A stretch of 64,000 bases of DNA from an uncultured Cuneatibacter sp. (GTDB lineage: Bacteria; Bacillota; Clostridia; Lachnospirales; Lachnospiraceae): assembly GCA_934234215.1 (NCBI GenBank), contig CAKQHB010000004.1, positions 62,001-126,000 on the forward strand, given 5' to 3'. Below the pieces are notes generated by a model, which was not told the origin of the DNA, searched no databases, and saw nothing but the letters and a program-made list of their open reading frames with translations. A program made the translations under genes and the position numbers. How positions within the stretch are numbered: the stretch's first letter is position 1; every line of letters begins with the position of its first letter. Positions 17,127-26,699 of this stretch are shown one piece after another.

Positions 17127-17698
17127 TTTATGTTCAACTGTTTTTGAACTTTCTCATGATCGGCACACTGTCCTTCGGCGGAGGTTACGGCATGATCTCC
17201 CTTGTGCGGGAAGTCGTTCTGTCCCACGGATGGCTGACAGAAAGTGAATTTCTAAGCTTCATCGCTGTCTCCGAATCCACCCCCGGACCGCTGGCTGTCA
17301 ACATGGCAACCTTCATCGGATCCTCACAGGCTGGATTTGCAGGTTCTTTTCTTGCAACGCTGGGCGTCACAATTCCAGCATTTGCGATCATCCTGCTCAT
17401 CGCCGCCGTGCTAAAAAATCTCATGAAATACGCGGGTGTCAAAGCCTTTTTGTCCGGCATCCGCCCGTGCGTTGTGGCAATGATCCTCGCAACTGCCGCC
17501 ACAATGACATTGTCCACACTGTTCCGGTTCACGACCTTTCACGATACTTTCACTCCGGACTGGCGCTCCGTCTCGGTATTTGTGATTCTCGTGGGCATTC
17601 ATTTCGCAATCAGGAAAATCGCCAAGCATGCCCCCTCTCCGATCCTCATGATCGTGCTGTCCGCCGGACTTGGCATGGTATTCTGGGGGCTGGTGTGA
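17123..17698 (+). CDS. chromate transporter half protein, second of pair
   Basis: A 191-aa ChrA half-protein with FLMIGTLSFGGGYGMISLV and ESTPGPLAVNMATFIG, paralogous to the preceding gene. The 4-bp ATGA overlap and AGGAGG just upstream imply coupled translation and equal amounts of both halves. It ends convergently, 39 bp from the next minus-strand gene, with a short AACGGCG..CGCCATGC-type hairpin in the gap. Confidence 0.88.
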   Translation: MIYVQLFLNFLMIGTLSFGGGYGMISLVREVVLSHGWLTESEFLSFIAVSESTPGPLAVNMATFIGSSQAGFAGSFLATLGVTIPAFAIILLIAAVLKNLMKYAGVKAFLSGIRPCVVAMILATAATMTLSTLFRFTTFHDTFTPDWRSVSVFVILVGIHFAIRKIAKHAPSPILMIVLSAGLGMVFWGLV

Positions 17699-17737
17699 AA
17701 CGGCGCAAGCATGGCGTTTTAAAGCATCCATTTCCTT

Positions 17738-18817
17738 TTATACTTCTACCTGAGTGCACCAGTATCCGAATCCTTCCGATGCGCCCGGATATGCCGATGC
17801 CGGAAGAAATTCCCGGAATCCGAACATTTCCGCCATATTCCGCTCGCTGCTCTGACAATATCCCGGAATACCCAGCAGGTATTTCGGGCCGTTCTGCAGC
17901 ATTCCACCGTCCGCCGCGATACGGCTCTGGTAAATCTCCGGCTCGATCCGGATTAAAATCAGGTGATTATACCGGTAATAACCGTGCAGCAAAAAGCTGT
18001 TGCCGGATAAAATGCGGCTGCCCCGTGCCAGATGGCTCAGGTCTGCCGGCTTGATCTTCACACATTGCATACCGGTGTCCTCCGCAAAAGGACGGCACTT
18101 TCCATAACGTCTCGAAAAAATATCCCACACCGGTGAACTGCGCCAGACACAGCTCTGCGCGGGAGCCTGAGAAGCCGCCTGCTCCTGTGTCTGAACCGTC
18201 TCGGATTCCATCCCCGGAGAAGCTTCCTGCACTGCTTCCGGCTTCTCGGCGGAAACCACTTCGATCTGTGGCTCCAGTTCCTGCTCTCCGGATTTCTCCG
18301 AAACAACTACCACCTGCGGCTCCGATGAAACGTCTTCCCTCTGCGACTCTTGTTCCACAGCCTCCACAACTTCTTGCTCCACTTCTTCCGATGGGGCTTC
18401 CGCCTCCGAGGACGGCTGCTTTTGCTCCGCCCATCTGCGATACTGTTCCATCGCAAATGTCGGTCCGTCCCACATACCCAGCACATAATTTTCCGCGCCG
18501 GATGTCTCTAACAGAATGCCCCGCAGTCTGAAAAAAGGGATTCCGCCCTCCGGAGTCCCTTTTCCACTACAGGTGAAGCTGCCCTGTCCATTGTCCGTTG
18601 TCATCAGTCCGAGCCTGATACCCAGATCCTGATCACCCTCTCGCACAATTCCATACACCTGCACCGGCTGTCGATCCAGACTGTATGCATGTTTCAGGGA
18701 CAACTGCACCCAGCCAGCTTCCTGTCTGCATTCCATTTTTACAAAACCGATCGTCTTTTCCCTGCGTTTGCCGTTATACTGATACAAATACGCACTGATT
18801 CTCTGATATCCTGCCAT
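17738..18817 (-). CDS. DUF6128-like conserved protein
   Basis: A 359-aa soluble protein in three parts. The N-terminal beta-rich domain (1-145) contains YQYNGKRREKTIGFVKME and LRLRGILLET-like strands. A Glu/Ser/Gln-rich linker spans about 145-225. The C-terminal domain (225-359) contains LSHLARGSRILSGNSFLLHGYYRYNHLILI and ends FGFREFLPA...GYWCTQVEV. The C-terminal pattern matches a family seen mainly in Lachnospiraceae (DUF6128 as I recall it). No catalytic motif is visible. ATG 18817 with AGGAGG five bases ahead is preferred to the adjacent GTG. The linker resembles the acidic linkers of the TPR protein at 8633-11731. Function unknown. Confidence 0.7.
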   Translation of the reverse strand: MAGYQRISAYLYQYNGKRREKTIGFVKMECRQEAGWVQLSLKHAYSLDRQPVQVYGIVREGDQDLGIRLGLMTTDNGQGSFTCSGKGTPEGGIPFFRLRGILLETSGAENYVLGMWDGPTFAMEQYRRWAEQKQPSSEAEAPSEEVEQEVVEAVEQESQREDVSSEPQVVVVSEKSGEQELEPQIEVVSAEKPEAVQEASPGMESETVQTQEQAASQAPAQSCVWRSSPVWDIFSRRYGKCRPFAEDTGMQCVKIKPADLSHLARGSRILSGNSFLLHGYYRYNHLILIRIEPEIYQSRIAADGGMLQNGPKYLLGIPGYCQSSERNMAEMFGFREFLPASAYPGASEGFGYWCTQVEV

Positions 18818-18926
18818 ACGCACCTCCTGCTTCTTCTGATGGATGTCCCAGAACGGGATTTCTTACCTTATCAGAATATGAAGCAGTGGACGCAGACAGA
18901 ACTTTTTTCTGTTTGTCCTACAAAGA

Positions 18927-19796
18927 TCAGCCCTGCATCTCACTCAGCGTATCCGACAATGCTGCGAACTGCGCCAACGTCAACGCCTCGCCGCGAACAG
19001 ATGGATTCCACCCCATCTTCTCGATTGCCTGCTGGATTGCCTCTTTACCGAAGGGCACCTCCGCGGAATTGGTCAGACCATTCGCCAGTGTCTTGCGGCG
19101 CTGATTGAACGATGCGCGGATCAGGCGGAACATCAGATGCTCGTCTTTTACCTGCACCGGCGCATTCTCATAACAAGTCAGACGAATAACTGCGGAGCCC
19201 ACATTCGGACGGGGCATAAAACAGTTCGGCGGAACATATGCCGCGATGTACGCTTCTGCATAATACTGCACTGCCAGAGACAGTGCGCCGTAGTCTTTTG
19301 TGCCCGGGCCCGCCTGCATACGCTCTGCCACTTCCTTCTGCACCATGACCGTAACACTGGAAATCGGCACATGCTTTTCGAACAGGCTCATAATAATGGG
19401 TGTCGTGATATAATACGGCAGATTTGCCACGATTTTGATCGGTCTGCCGCCATTTTTCTCTTCTGCTAATTTGTTCAGATCGACCTTCAGAATGTCCTCG
19501 TTGATAACGGTTACGTTGTCATACGCGCTCAAGGTATCTTCCAAAATCGGCAGCAATGTGCGGTCGATTTCTACTGCCGTCACTTCTCTTGCCGCTTCCG
19601 CCAGATACTGGGTCAGCGTACCGATACCCGGTCCGATCTCCAATACGAAATCATCTTTGCTGATATCTGCTGCCCGCACAATCTTTTCCAAAACATGCGG
19701 ATCGATCAGAAAGTTCTGGCCAAACTTTTTTGAAAACTGAAACTGATACTTTTGTAAAATCTCGATGGTATTCTTCGGATTTCCTAAATCTGCCAT
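18927..19796 (-). CDS. rsmA: 16S rRNA dimethyladenosine transferase
   Basis: A 289-aa SAM-dependent methyltransferase (KsgA) that dimethylates A1518 and A1519 of 16S rRNA. Seen are FGQNFLIDPHVLEKI, the SAM loop LEIGPGIGTLTQYLA, motif IV NLPYYITTPI, and the C-terminal RASFNQRRKTLANGL. It follows TatD by six bases, a pairing common in Firmicutes. The family motifs and length are standard and nothing unusual is seen. Confidence 0.95.
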   Translation of the reverse strand: MADLGNPKNTIEILQKYQFQFSKKFGQNFLIDPHVLEKIVRAADISKDDFVLEIGPGIGTLTQYLAEAAREVTAVEIDRTLLPILEDTLSAYDNVTVINEDILKVDLNKLAEEKNGGRPIKIVANLPYYITTPIIMSLFEKHVPISSVTVMVQKEVAERMQAGPGTKDYGALSLAVQYYAEAYIAAYVPPNCFMPRPNVGSAVIRLTCYENAPVQVKDEHLMFRLIRASFNQRRKTLANGLTNSAEVPFGKEAIQQAIEKMGWNPSVRGEALTLAQFAALSDTLSEMQG

Positions 19797-19802
19797 ACTA
19801 CG

Positions 19803-20591
19803 TTATATTCCCCTCTCTATCCACTGTACCTTTGGATATAATTTGCAGGCGTTTGCAAAGGTCACCCGCTCAACTTCTTCTGTCGTAATGCCCTTGATCT
19901 GCGCGATTGTCTCCACCACCAGCGGCAGCTTCGTGGAATCGTTGCGCTTGCCGCGAAATGGCGTGGGCGCCAGATACGGGCTGTCCGTCTCCAACACAAG
20001 ACGATCTAACGGCGCCATCTTCACAACCTCATGCAGCTTTTTTGCATTTTTGAATGTCAGCACGCCGCCGATGCCGAGATAAAATCCCATGTTCAAATAT
20101 TCTCTCGCATGTTCCACGCTGTAAGAATAGCAGTGAATGACACCGCCACACTCCCACGCGCGCTCTGCCTTGATGATGTCCATCGTATCCGCAGCCGCTT
20201 CTCTGCTGTGTACAATGATCGGCAAGCCCACTTCCTTTGCCAGATGGATCTGACGCACAAACCAGGTCTTCTGCATGTCTCTGGGAGAATTGTCCCAATA
20301 ATAATCCAGTCCGATCTCACCAACTGCCACTACTTTCGGATGCTGCATCTGTCCCCGCAGCCATGCAAACTGCTCCTCTGTCAGATCCGCAACCGAATCC
20401 GGGTGAATCCCCAGCGCTGCGTATACATTTGGGTACTGCTCAGCGAGTGCCAGACTATCCTTGCAGCCCTGAAATTCTGCGCCGACATTAACCACAACAG
20501 GGATGCCAGCATCTGGCATCCCTCGCAGCAGCGCATCTCTGTCCGTATCAAACTTCTCACTATCATAGTGAGCATGTGTATCAAAAATCAT
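19803..20591 (-). CDS. TatD family deoxyribonuclease
   Basis: A 262-aa metal-dependent hydrolase with MIFDTHAHYD (HxH ligands), AALGIHPDS, GEIGLDYYW, PIIVHSREA, GVIHCYS and LETDSPYLAP, all the TatD-family metal and catalytic blocks. Members are 3'-5' DNA exonucleases linked to DNA repair. It lies 15 bp downstream of the hydratase gene and directly upstream of rsmA, so the three probably form one transcript. Confidence 0.92.
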   Translation of the reverse strand: MIFDTHAHYDSEKFDTDRDALLRGMPDAGIPVVVNVGAEFQGCKDSLALAEQYPNVYAALGIHPDSVADLTEEQFAWLRGQMQHPKVVAVGEIGLDYYWDNSPRDMQKTWFVRQIHLAKEVGLPIIVHSREAAADTMDIIKAERAWECGGVIHCYSYSVEHAREYLNMGFYLGIGGVLTFKNAKKLHEVVKMAPLDRLVLETDSPYLAPTPFRGKRNDSTKLPLVVETIAQIKGITTEEVERVTFANACKLYPKVQWIERGI

Positions 20592-20606
20592 AGATTCCCC
20601 GTTCTC

Positions 20607-22895
20607 TTAATTTCGATAAAAGTTAATCAAGCAGCCGTCCAGAATGATCTTGCGCTCATCCTCCGTCAGATCGCCCAGACGCAGCTCAAATGCATGCAGA
20701 CCATCTTCCTTTACGGTGTATGCCGTGATGACTTCTGCCTTTTCCTGAACTGCAGTACGAATGCCCGGAAGATAGATAAAATCATTCAATCCGAACGGCA
20801 GCTCGCCCTTCTCGATCACAAACGGCAGCATACCCCAGTTGATCAGATTGGAACGATACCGCTTCGTCGCATATTCTCTTGCGATATTTGCCCAACCGCC
20901 CAATACTTTCTGACAGGAAGCTGCCTGCTCACGGGCAGAACCATCGCCGGGCTTTTCTGCAAAAATCGTCGTGCCGATACCGGTCTCCGCCGGGACCACA
21001 TCCGCCCATTTCTCCTGAATCCTTGCAAATGCAGCTTTCACGGCTTCGTTTTCAGCTGTCGGATCTGCGCCGTCTCTCCGGGCTTTTTCTACGGTCAACA
21101 TCTCTTTTGCCCGACCGACATACGCCGGATCTTTTCTCGACAGGGTAAACTCGGACAATGCCAGCGGATTCGAACGGTAAGAGGAGGTCTCACCGGACGG
21201 AATCAGCTCATCCGTCGTCGTCACCGGATCGTGGATCTCCGATGCCACCCGCAGCAGCACATTTTCCGGAAGCGCTACCATGCTGGGCCAGTCCACAATG
21301 CCCGGGCCAAACTTCAGATCGACACTGGAATCTGCCTTGCCATAGCCATTATAAACTCTCTTATCATAAATCGACTTATCAAAATGATACTTCGGCTTTG
21401 TGAAATTCACATCCAGATCCGTCGCCGGTGTCAGATAACCCTGATTCATCGCCGTCGCAGCGATCGAACGGGCATCCATCAATGCAACGGATGCGATCTG
21501 ACCATTTGTGATCTTCGAGCCTTCGCGGTTCGGGAAGTTCCGCGTGGAATGACGGATACTCAGGCCGCCATTTGCAGGCACATCCCCCGCACCAAAGCAC
21601 GGTCCGCAAAATGCCGTGCGCACGGTCGCGCCGGTCTCCATGATCTTTGCAATGCTGCCATTGCGGATCAGCTCCATGTACACAGGCTGAGAAGCGGGGT
21701 AAACGCTCAGAGAGAACTCATCGTCGCCAATGCTGCCGCCATTCAAAATGTCCGCTACATCGCACAGATTCTCAAATCCGCCGCCGGCACATCCGGCGAT
21801 CACACCCTGCTCCACATACAGTCTGCCGTTGCGGATTTTATCCCGCAGATGGAACGGGATCTTGCCGTCCAGACTGATCTGTGCCTTCTTCTCCACTTCC
21901 GCCAGAATGTCTTCCAGATTTTCATTTAACTCTTCAATCGTATAAACATTGCTCGGATGGAACGGCATCGCGATCATCGGGCGGATCGTACCGAGATCCA
22001 CCTCCACAACGCCGTCATAATATGCAGTCCTACCCGGCTTTAACTCGGCATATTCCTCCGGACGCTCGTGAATCTCATACCACTCCTTCACCGCATCGTC
22101 CGTCTCCCAGATCGAGGACAGACAAGTTGTCTCTGTCGTCATGACATCCACGCCGATTCGATAATCCACGCTCAGATTTGCGATACCGGGACCAACGAAT
22201 TCCATAACTTTATTCTTCACATAGCCATCCGCAAATACCTTACCGATGATCGCCAATGCGATATCCTGCGGTCCAACACCCTTTACCGGCTTACCCGTCA
22301 GATAAATAGCTACGACCTGCGGTCTGTCAATGTCATACGTCTTATTCAGCAGCTGCTTTACCAGCTCCGGTCCTCCCTCGCCCACTGCCATCGTGCCAAG
22401 CGCACCATAACGGGTGTGGCTGTCAGATCCAAGCACCATGCGCCCGCAGCCGGACAGCATTTCACGGGCATACTGGTGAATAACTGCCAGATGCGGCGGA
22501 ACATAAATGCCGCCGTACTTCTTTGCACAGGACAGACCAAACATATGGTCATCCTCGTTGATCGTGCCGCCAACTGCGCACAGACTGTTGTGGCAGTTCG
22601 TCAGTACATAGGGCATCGGGAACTTCTCCAATCCGCTGGCTCTTGCAGTCTGAATGATCCCGACAAAGGTAATATCATGAGAAGTCAGACGGTCAAAACG
22701 GATCTGCAGCTTCTCCATATTTCCGGATGTGTTGTGATCCTGCAAAATATGATATGCCATTGTCTGTTCGGATGCCGTTTTCATATCCGGCATCTGTCCC
22801 AGCTTTGCAGCGAGCAGTGCCTGATTCTCCGGGATATCCTCGATCAGCTCTGTTCCATTCAGTAAGTACGCGCCATGTTTCCAGGTCTCTACCAT
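20607..22895 (-). CDS. aconitase-family hydratase (YbhJ-like)
   Basis: A 762-aa member of the aconitase superfamily. Conserved blocks include LGSDSHTRYGALGTMAVGEGG, iron-sulfur cysteines in GVIAGCAGGGFENL and AFCGPCFGAGD, HSTRNFPNREGS and, in the swivel domain, YRSNLINWGMLPF. The size and pattern resemble E. coli YbhJ and clostridial proteins simply named hydratase, rather than the TCA-cycle AcnA/AcnB. The substrate is unknown. It is the first gene of the hydratase-tatD-rsmA unit, with a strong promoter and a leader hairpin. Confidence 0.85.
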   Translation of the reverse strand: MVETWKHGAYLLNGTELIEDIPENQALLAAKLGQMPDMKTASEQTMAYHILQDHNTSGNMEKLQIRFDRLTSHDITFVGIIQTARASGLEKFPMPYVLTNCHNSLCAVGGTINEDDHMFGLSCAKKYGGIYVPPHLAVIHQYAREMLSGCGRMVLGSDSHTRYGALGTMAVGEGGPELVKQLLNKTYDIDRPQVVAIYLTGKPVKGVGPQDIALAIIGKVFADGYVKNKVMEFVGPGIANLSVDYRIGVDVMTTETTCLSSIWETDDAVKEWYEIHERPEEYAELKPGRTAYYDGVVEVDLGTIRPMIAMPFHPSNVYTIEELNENLEDILAEVEKKAQISLDGKIPFHLRDKIRNGRLYVEQGVIAGCAGGGFENLCDVADILNGGSIGDDEFSLSVYPASQPVYMELIRNGSIAKIMETGATVRTAFCGPCFGAGDVPANGGLSIRHSTRNFPNREGSKITNGQIASVALMDARSIAATAMNQGYLTPATDLDVNFTKPKYHFDKSIYDKRVYNGYGKADSSVDLKFGPGIVDWPSMVALPENVLLRVASEIHDPVTTTDELIPSGETSSYRSNPLALSEFTLSRKDPAYVGRAKEMLTVEKARRDGADPTAENEAVKAAFARIQEKWADVVPAETGIGTTIFAEKPGDGSAREQAASCQKVLGGWANIAREYATKRYRSNLINWGMLPFVIEKGELPFGLNDFIYLPGIRTAVQEKAEVITAYTVKEDGLHAFELRLGDLTEDERKIILDGCLINFYRN

Positions 22896-22924
22896 CTGTC
22901 TTCCTCCTTAAACTATCCCCTTTT

Positions 22925-22943
22925 TGCACCTCCCGGTGCAAAT
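22925..22943 (-). promoter_or_regulatory. 5' leader stem-loop of the hydratase mRNA
   Basis: TTTGCACC-GGGA-GGTGCAAA, an 8-bp perfect stem, 30 bases before the ATG. It may stabilise the 5' end of the mRNA. Confidence 0.6.
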
Positions 22944-22953
22944 GTTGTTCCCT

Positions 22954-22982
22954 ATTATAAAAGCAATACTACCCGATTGCAA
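22954..22982 (-). promoter_or_regulatory. promoter of hydratase-tatD-rsmA
   Basis: TTGCAA (22982-22977), 17 bases, TATAAT (22959-22954) on the minus strand. Confidence 0.88.
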
Positions 22983-23145
22983 GGCTTTTCCCGCATTCTG
23001 TGACAGTGCGCACAAAAAAAGAACGAAAAAAATTGAAATTTTCCGTGTTCCTCACTTGAATTTTGCGTCTGATTATGCCAAACTGTGTGAGGACTTTTTG
23101 GGGAAGTCCGTTTCAGTTGAAATTTCAAAAATGGAGTTTGTATTT

Positions 23146-24057
23146 ATGAGCAGAAAAAATCGTATGTCCGCTATCGCCAAAGAGAAGTGGACTCATTGGA
23201 TGGAAAATAAAGTTTTCCACACATTTGTTGACTATGTGATCCTGACATTCGCTACCCTCCTTTTGATCGTGGGTGTCTATGTCTTCAAGTTCCCGAACAA
23301 CTTTTCCTTCGGTGGCGTTACCGGTATCGCCGTCATCCTTGGAAAGATCGGTACGCTCTCTGCAAGTACATATACCTTTATCATCAACATGGTATTACTT
23401 GTTCTCGGATTTATCTTTCTCGGGCGCAGCTTCGGTATCCGCACCGTCTATGTCAGCGTGCTGACCTCTGTTGGTCTGAGCCTTGCCGAAGTCTGGTTTC
23501 CGATGGATCATCCGCTGACCACGCAGCCGGTGCTGGAGCTGATCTTTGCCATCATCCTGCCCGCAGTCAGCGCTGCGATCCTGTTTAACATCGGTGCATC
23601 CGGCGGCGGTACCGACATCCTGGCAATGATCCTGAAAAAGTATTCCAGCGTCAACATCGGCACTGCCCTGTTCATCGTGGATCTGTTCATCACCATCGCT
23701 GCCTGCTTCGTCTTCAGCCCGGAGACCGGTCTGTTCTCCTTCTGCGGTCTGATGGCAAAGTCCCTCGTTATCGACAGCGTTATCGAGAACATCAACCTGT
23801 GCAAGTACTTCACGATCATCAGTACCGACCCCCAGCCGATCTGTGATTTCATTATGAAAGATCTGAACCGCAGCGCCACCGTATACCACGCAGAGGGTGC
23901 CTACTCCCACGGCGACCGCACTGTTATCCTGACCGTACTGAGGAGAGGTCAGGCCGTGCAGCTGAGAAACTTTGTACATTATACAGAGCCGACTGCGTTT
24001 ATTACTATTACCAATTCCAGTGAAATCATTGGTAAGGGATTCCGGGGCTTCAACTAA
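23146..24057 (+). CDS. YitT family membrane protein
   Basis: A 303-aa protein with five or six membrane helices (residues about 25-200), including FKFPNNFSFGGVTGIAVILG and the loop GASGGGTDILAMIL, followed by a cytoplasmic DUF2179 domain (about 215-303: FTIISTDPQPICDFIM, YSHGDRTVILTVL, AFITITNSSEIIGKGF). This is the standard YitT architecture. No transport substrate is established for the family. GGAG lies nine bases before ATG 23146. A bidirectional terminator follows at once. Confidence 0.9.
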   Translation: MSRKNRMSAIAKEKWTHWMENKVFHTFVDYVILTFATLLLIVGVYVFKFPNNFSFGGVTGIAVILGKIGTLSASTYTFIINMVLLVLGFIFLGRSFGIRTVYVSVLTSVGLSLAEVWFPMDHPLTTQPVLELIFAIILPAVSAAILFNIGASGGGTDILAMILKKYSSVNIGTALFIVDLFITIAACFVFSPETGLFSFCGLMAKSLVIDSVIENINLCKYFTIISTDPQPICDFIMKDLNRSATVYHAEGAYSHGDRTVILTVLRRGQAVQLRNFVHYTEPTAFITITNSSEIIGKGFRGFN

Positions 24058-24061
24058 AGGA

Positions 24062-24121
24062 AAAACACATAGAAAAGACGAAGGATGTCGGAAATGGCAT
24101 CCTTCGTCTTTTCTATGTGTT
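24062..24121. terminator. bidirectional terminator between yitT-like and the AAA gene
   Basis: A 24-bp perfect stem (AACACATAGAAAAGACGAAG... and its complement) with a 10-base loop between two convergent genes. Confidence 0.9.
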
Positions 24122-24122
24122 C

Positions 24123-25694
24123 TTACTTAATATATTCCTCGATTACACATTCATGCTCTTTCGTTTTCTTGTTGTAATTCACTCCAACCAGCAAGATATT
24201 TCCTGCATACTCCTCTAAGCTGCTGCAATATTCTTTCTTTTTGATCTGTGCGATTGCACCATCTGCATTCTGATCCCATTTTAATTCCACTACCATCGCC
24301 GGTTTTTCCGGGAATTTTTTTCTTGGAATAAATACAAGATCCGCAAAGCCTTTTCCGCCTGCAAGTTCTCGATGAATCACATAAAAATTTCGTGCCGCGT
24401 ATAACGCAAGAGAGATTGTATAACTTAATGCATTTTCATCATTGTACTGAATATGTGAAGTTTCAAAATGTGCCTGTTGAATCGCTTCCGCTACCTGATT
24501 CGGTCGTTTCTGCCAGATTGCCTCTAACGTGTCTGCCGAGTTTTTCAACGACTTTGAAACCTCTCCCCATGAAGAAGCAGAAACACTATTCGCATATTCT
24601 GCCCGCACTTCCTCATTTGGAATTTTCACTGTCTTATTGTCATAATTATACGACACATATCCCAAATGAATCAATAGAGTCAGCACATCATCCTCACTGT
24701 GAAAGGTTGACATGTCATTTGCGAAATTTCCAATGTTGACCGGAACTGTTTTGCCTGCAATCATACTGATGACATCATCTTTCAGTCCTTCAAAATTCAT
24801 ATCAATATAAATTCGCAGTGCCTCGAATGTCTCGGTCTGATTCCAATAATTTCCCAACTTTCCGAATCGCATGCAGCTTACAACTGAGCGAGGACTGTAA
24901 ATTGAAATTCCATTCTCAAAAGAATAGCCATCATACCAGCTTTTTACTTCGGACATATCCATATGGTATTTTTCACACAAATCTTGAACTTCCGTCTCCG
25001 TGAAGCCAACATATTTTGCCAGCGGTCCCGGATCAATCATGGAAAATTCATCAAACATATTCAGTGCAGAATGGGTTCCGTATTTTTTGATTGGAAGAAT
25101 TCCTGTCATATATGCGAGATGAATATATGCCTTGTCCTTTAACAGATCTCGCAAAAAATCGAGATACTTTTCCTGCGCGTCTCTATCGTCTTTATATTCC
25201 CGAAAAATACAATCCCACTCATCGATTATAACGAGAAATGCCTGCTTTGTCTGAGCATAGACATCCTGCATGCATTCGATTACGTCTTTCTCGTCAAAAT
25301 AATCCACTTCCGGATATTCTGCTTTCAATTCCCGTACGATCAATTTGCTAAATCGCTCAACAAGCTCCACGATGCTGTGACTCCTGCTCAGAATCTCCTG
25401 CATATTTATCGCAATCGTATTGTACTGGTTCAAATATTTTTTGAATCCACTATCTTTTGCAATTTCAAATGGCGAAAACAATGTTTCAGAATTACAACCT
25501 CTGCTGTAATATGCTGCGAGCATATTCGCCGCAATCGACTTTCCAAAACGTCTTGGACGGCTAATGCAAATATATTTCTGCATAGTATGTAGAACGGAAT
25601 TTGTATATGCAATCAATCCCGTCTTATCTACATAAATATCCGAATTTACAGCCTCTTCAAACTTACTGCTATCCGGATTCAAATAGATTCCCAT
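24123..25694 (-). CDS. AAA-ATPase-like / PD-(D/E)XK nuclease domain protein
   Basis: A 523-aa protein of the common clostridial AAA_34/DUF1703 (AAA-ATPase-like plus PD-(D/E)XK) family. The N-terminus is YVDKTGLIAY, then ISRPRRFGKSIAANMLAAYY (P-loop-like), AFLVIIDEWDCIFRE (Walker B) and a C-terminal nuclease-like domain with LADLVFIPRK-type strand GFADLVFI and MVVELKWDQNADGAIAQIK (the ExK). Related proteins exist in many copies per genome, and their function is unproven; a mobile or defence role has been suggested. Start ATG 25694 follows GGAGG by eight bases. GC is visibly lower than in its neighbours, suggesting acquisition by transfer. Confidence 0.85.
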   Translation of the reverse strand: MGIYLNPDSSKFEEAVNSDIYVDKTGLIAYTNSVLHTMQKYICISRPRRFGKSIAANMLAAYYSRGCNSETLFSPFEIAKDSGFKKYLNQYNTIAINMQEILSRSHSIVELVERFSKLIVRELKAEYPEVDYFDEKDVIECMQDVYAQTKQAFLVIIDEWDCIFREYKDDRDAQEKYLDFLRDLLKDKAYIHLAYMTGILPIKKYGTHSALNMFDEFSMIDPGPLAKYVGFTETEVQDLCEKYHMDMSEVKSWYDGYSFENGISIYSPRSVVSCMRFGKLGNYWNQTETFEALRIYIDMNFEGLKDDVISMIAGKTVPVNIGNFANDMSTFHSEDDVLTLLIHLGYVSYNYDNKTVKIPNEEVRAEYANSVSASSWGEVSKSLKNSADTLEAIWQKRPNQVAEAIQQAHFETSHIQYNDENALSYTISLALYAARNFYVIHRELAGGKGFADLVFIPRKKFPEKPAMVVELKWDQNADGAIAQIKKKEYCSSLEEYAGNILLVGVNYNKKTKEHECVIEEYIK

Positions 25695-25726
25695 AACACT
25701 GCCCTCCAATCCTTCTTCTGTTTTTC

Positions 25727-25754
25727 ATTATACCCTATTTCCGTTCACTATCAA
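25727..25754 (-). promoter_or_regulatory. promoter of the AAA/PD-(D/E)XK gene
   Basis: TTGATA (25754-25749), 16 bases, TATAAT (25732-25727) on the minus strand. Confidence 0.75.
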
Positions 25755-25767
25755 ACAGAAACCTTCT

Positions 25768-26329
25768 TTATTTTTGAATCAACTTCGCATATTCCGTTTC
25801 GTCAATATGATACTTTTTCCACAAAATACAATACGATACAATCAGCGCTGATAATCCCTGATTGATACCACCAGCCAGTTTTACACTGAATGAACGCACC
25901 GCGGAAATAACGGAATCATGCCGTTCATGAAATCTTGCTTCATCGTACTCGATCGTATTGTTGATCATGACAACGATAGCAAGGTTCATAAATGTTTTGC
26001 AAGGAACGCATAGCTTGCCTGTGAGATCAACATTCTTCTCAAATGCGCTCAGATAAATTTCATGCAAAGCTCGCTCGTCAATCATGGAGTTGCTTGTCAT
26101 GCGGTGCGTTTCCTGATTATTCCCTGCAAAATGTTTTAGAGACGTCCCGACTCCACAACTCTGCATCGCAAGAATATAGGAAGCTGCTAACTCTCCTGCA
26201 AGAAACGGATCTTCGGAATAATATTCAAAATTCCTGCCACAAAGCGGAGAACGCTTAATATTCACTCCCGGTCCCAACACCACCGACACGCCCAGTTCCT
26301 TTGCTTCTTGTGCAAGCCCCCCGCGCCAT
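25768..26329 (-). pseudogene. remnant: GH3 glycosidase fragment joined to GPH-type sugar transporter fragment
   Basis: One reading frame first encodes a GH3 piece (GLAQEAKELGVSVVLGPGVN, CGRNFEYYSEDPFLAGELAA, GVGTSLKHFAGNNQETHR), the conserved centre of the GH3 barrel. After about residue 85 of the main frame it switches to sequence of the glycoside-pentoside-hexuronide symporter family (NNTIEYDEARFHERHDSVIS, FSVKLAGGINQGLSALIV) and ends KYHIDETEYAKLIQK, a GPH-like C-terminus. The GH3 frame continues upstream of the first ATG to a stop near 26337, with no start. Both pieces lack most of their parent genes. The best reading is that a deletion in a beta-glucoside-type locus fused the remains of a hydrolase and its transporter. 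Confidence 0.75.
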
Positions 26330-26366
26330 TTTTTCTTCTTTTACGATATCATTTTTATGTTGTTAT

Positions 26367-26394
26367 CCATCAAAATCGCGATATAATGAAAAGC
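26367..26394 (+). promoter_or_regulatory. promoter of the truncated AraC gene
   Basis: TTGTTA, 16 bases, TATAAT ending about 20 bases before the ATG at 26413. Confidence 0.6.
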
Positions 26395-26412
26395 AGAAAC
26401 GAGGTGCCGAAA

Positions 26413-26690
26413 ATGTCTGTTAAAGATGCCAAAATAAATTATGAATTTTTAGATTCCTCCAAAAATTTTCTGTATGATGCAAGAGAAACCGGAAAGACAC
26501 ATACCTCTTTCCAGTACGAACTTTTGCTGTTCACTGCAATCAAAAATGGCGACATCCACGGAGTTGAATCTGCTCTCAATCTCTATCAGACATCCGGACT
26601 TATCATCGGTCATATGTCTGACAACCAATCAAGGGAAATCCACTACTGGGCTGTCGCCACTATCGCTGTCGCAATCCATTATGCAATGTT
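26413..26690 (+). pseudogene. AraC-family regulator, N-terminal fragment
   Basis: About 92 residues (MSVKDAKINYEFLDSSKNF ... VATIAVAIHYAM) match the N-terminal region that precedes the HTH in a class of Lachnospiraceae AraC regulators (SFQYELLLFTAIKNGDIHGV and SDNQSREIHYWAVATIAVAI). The similarity stops at about 26690, where the sequence runs into the 3' end of the opposite-strand histidine kinase gene. The promoter and start (GAGGTG before ATG) are intact. The DNA-binding half is missing here, but a C-terminal AraC piece on the other strand sits at 29824-29955. Confidence 0.7.
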
Positions 26691-26699
26691 TGTCTGCTC

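Noticed and set aside
20031..21929. A 632-aa plus-strand frame across tatD and the hydratase
   Set aside because: It is antisense to two well-conserved genes and has no recognisable domain or ribosome site, so it is a chance open frame of GC-biased DNA.
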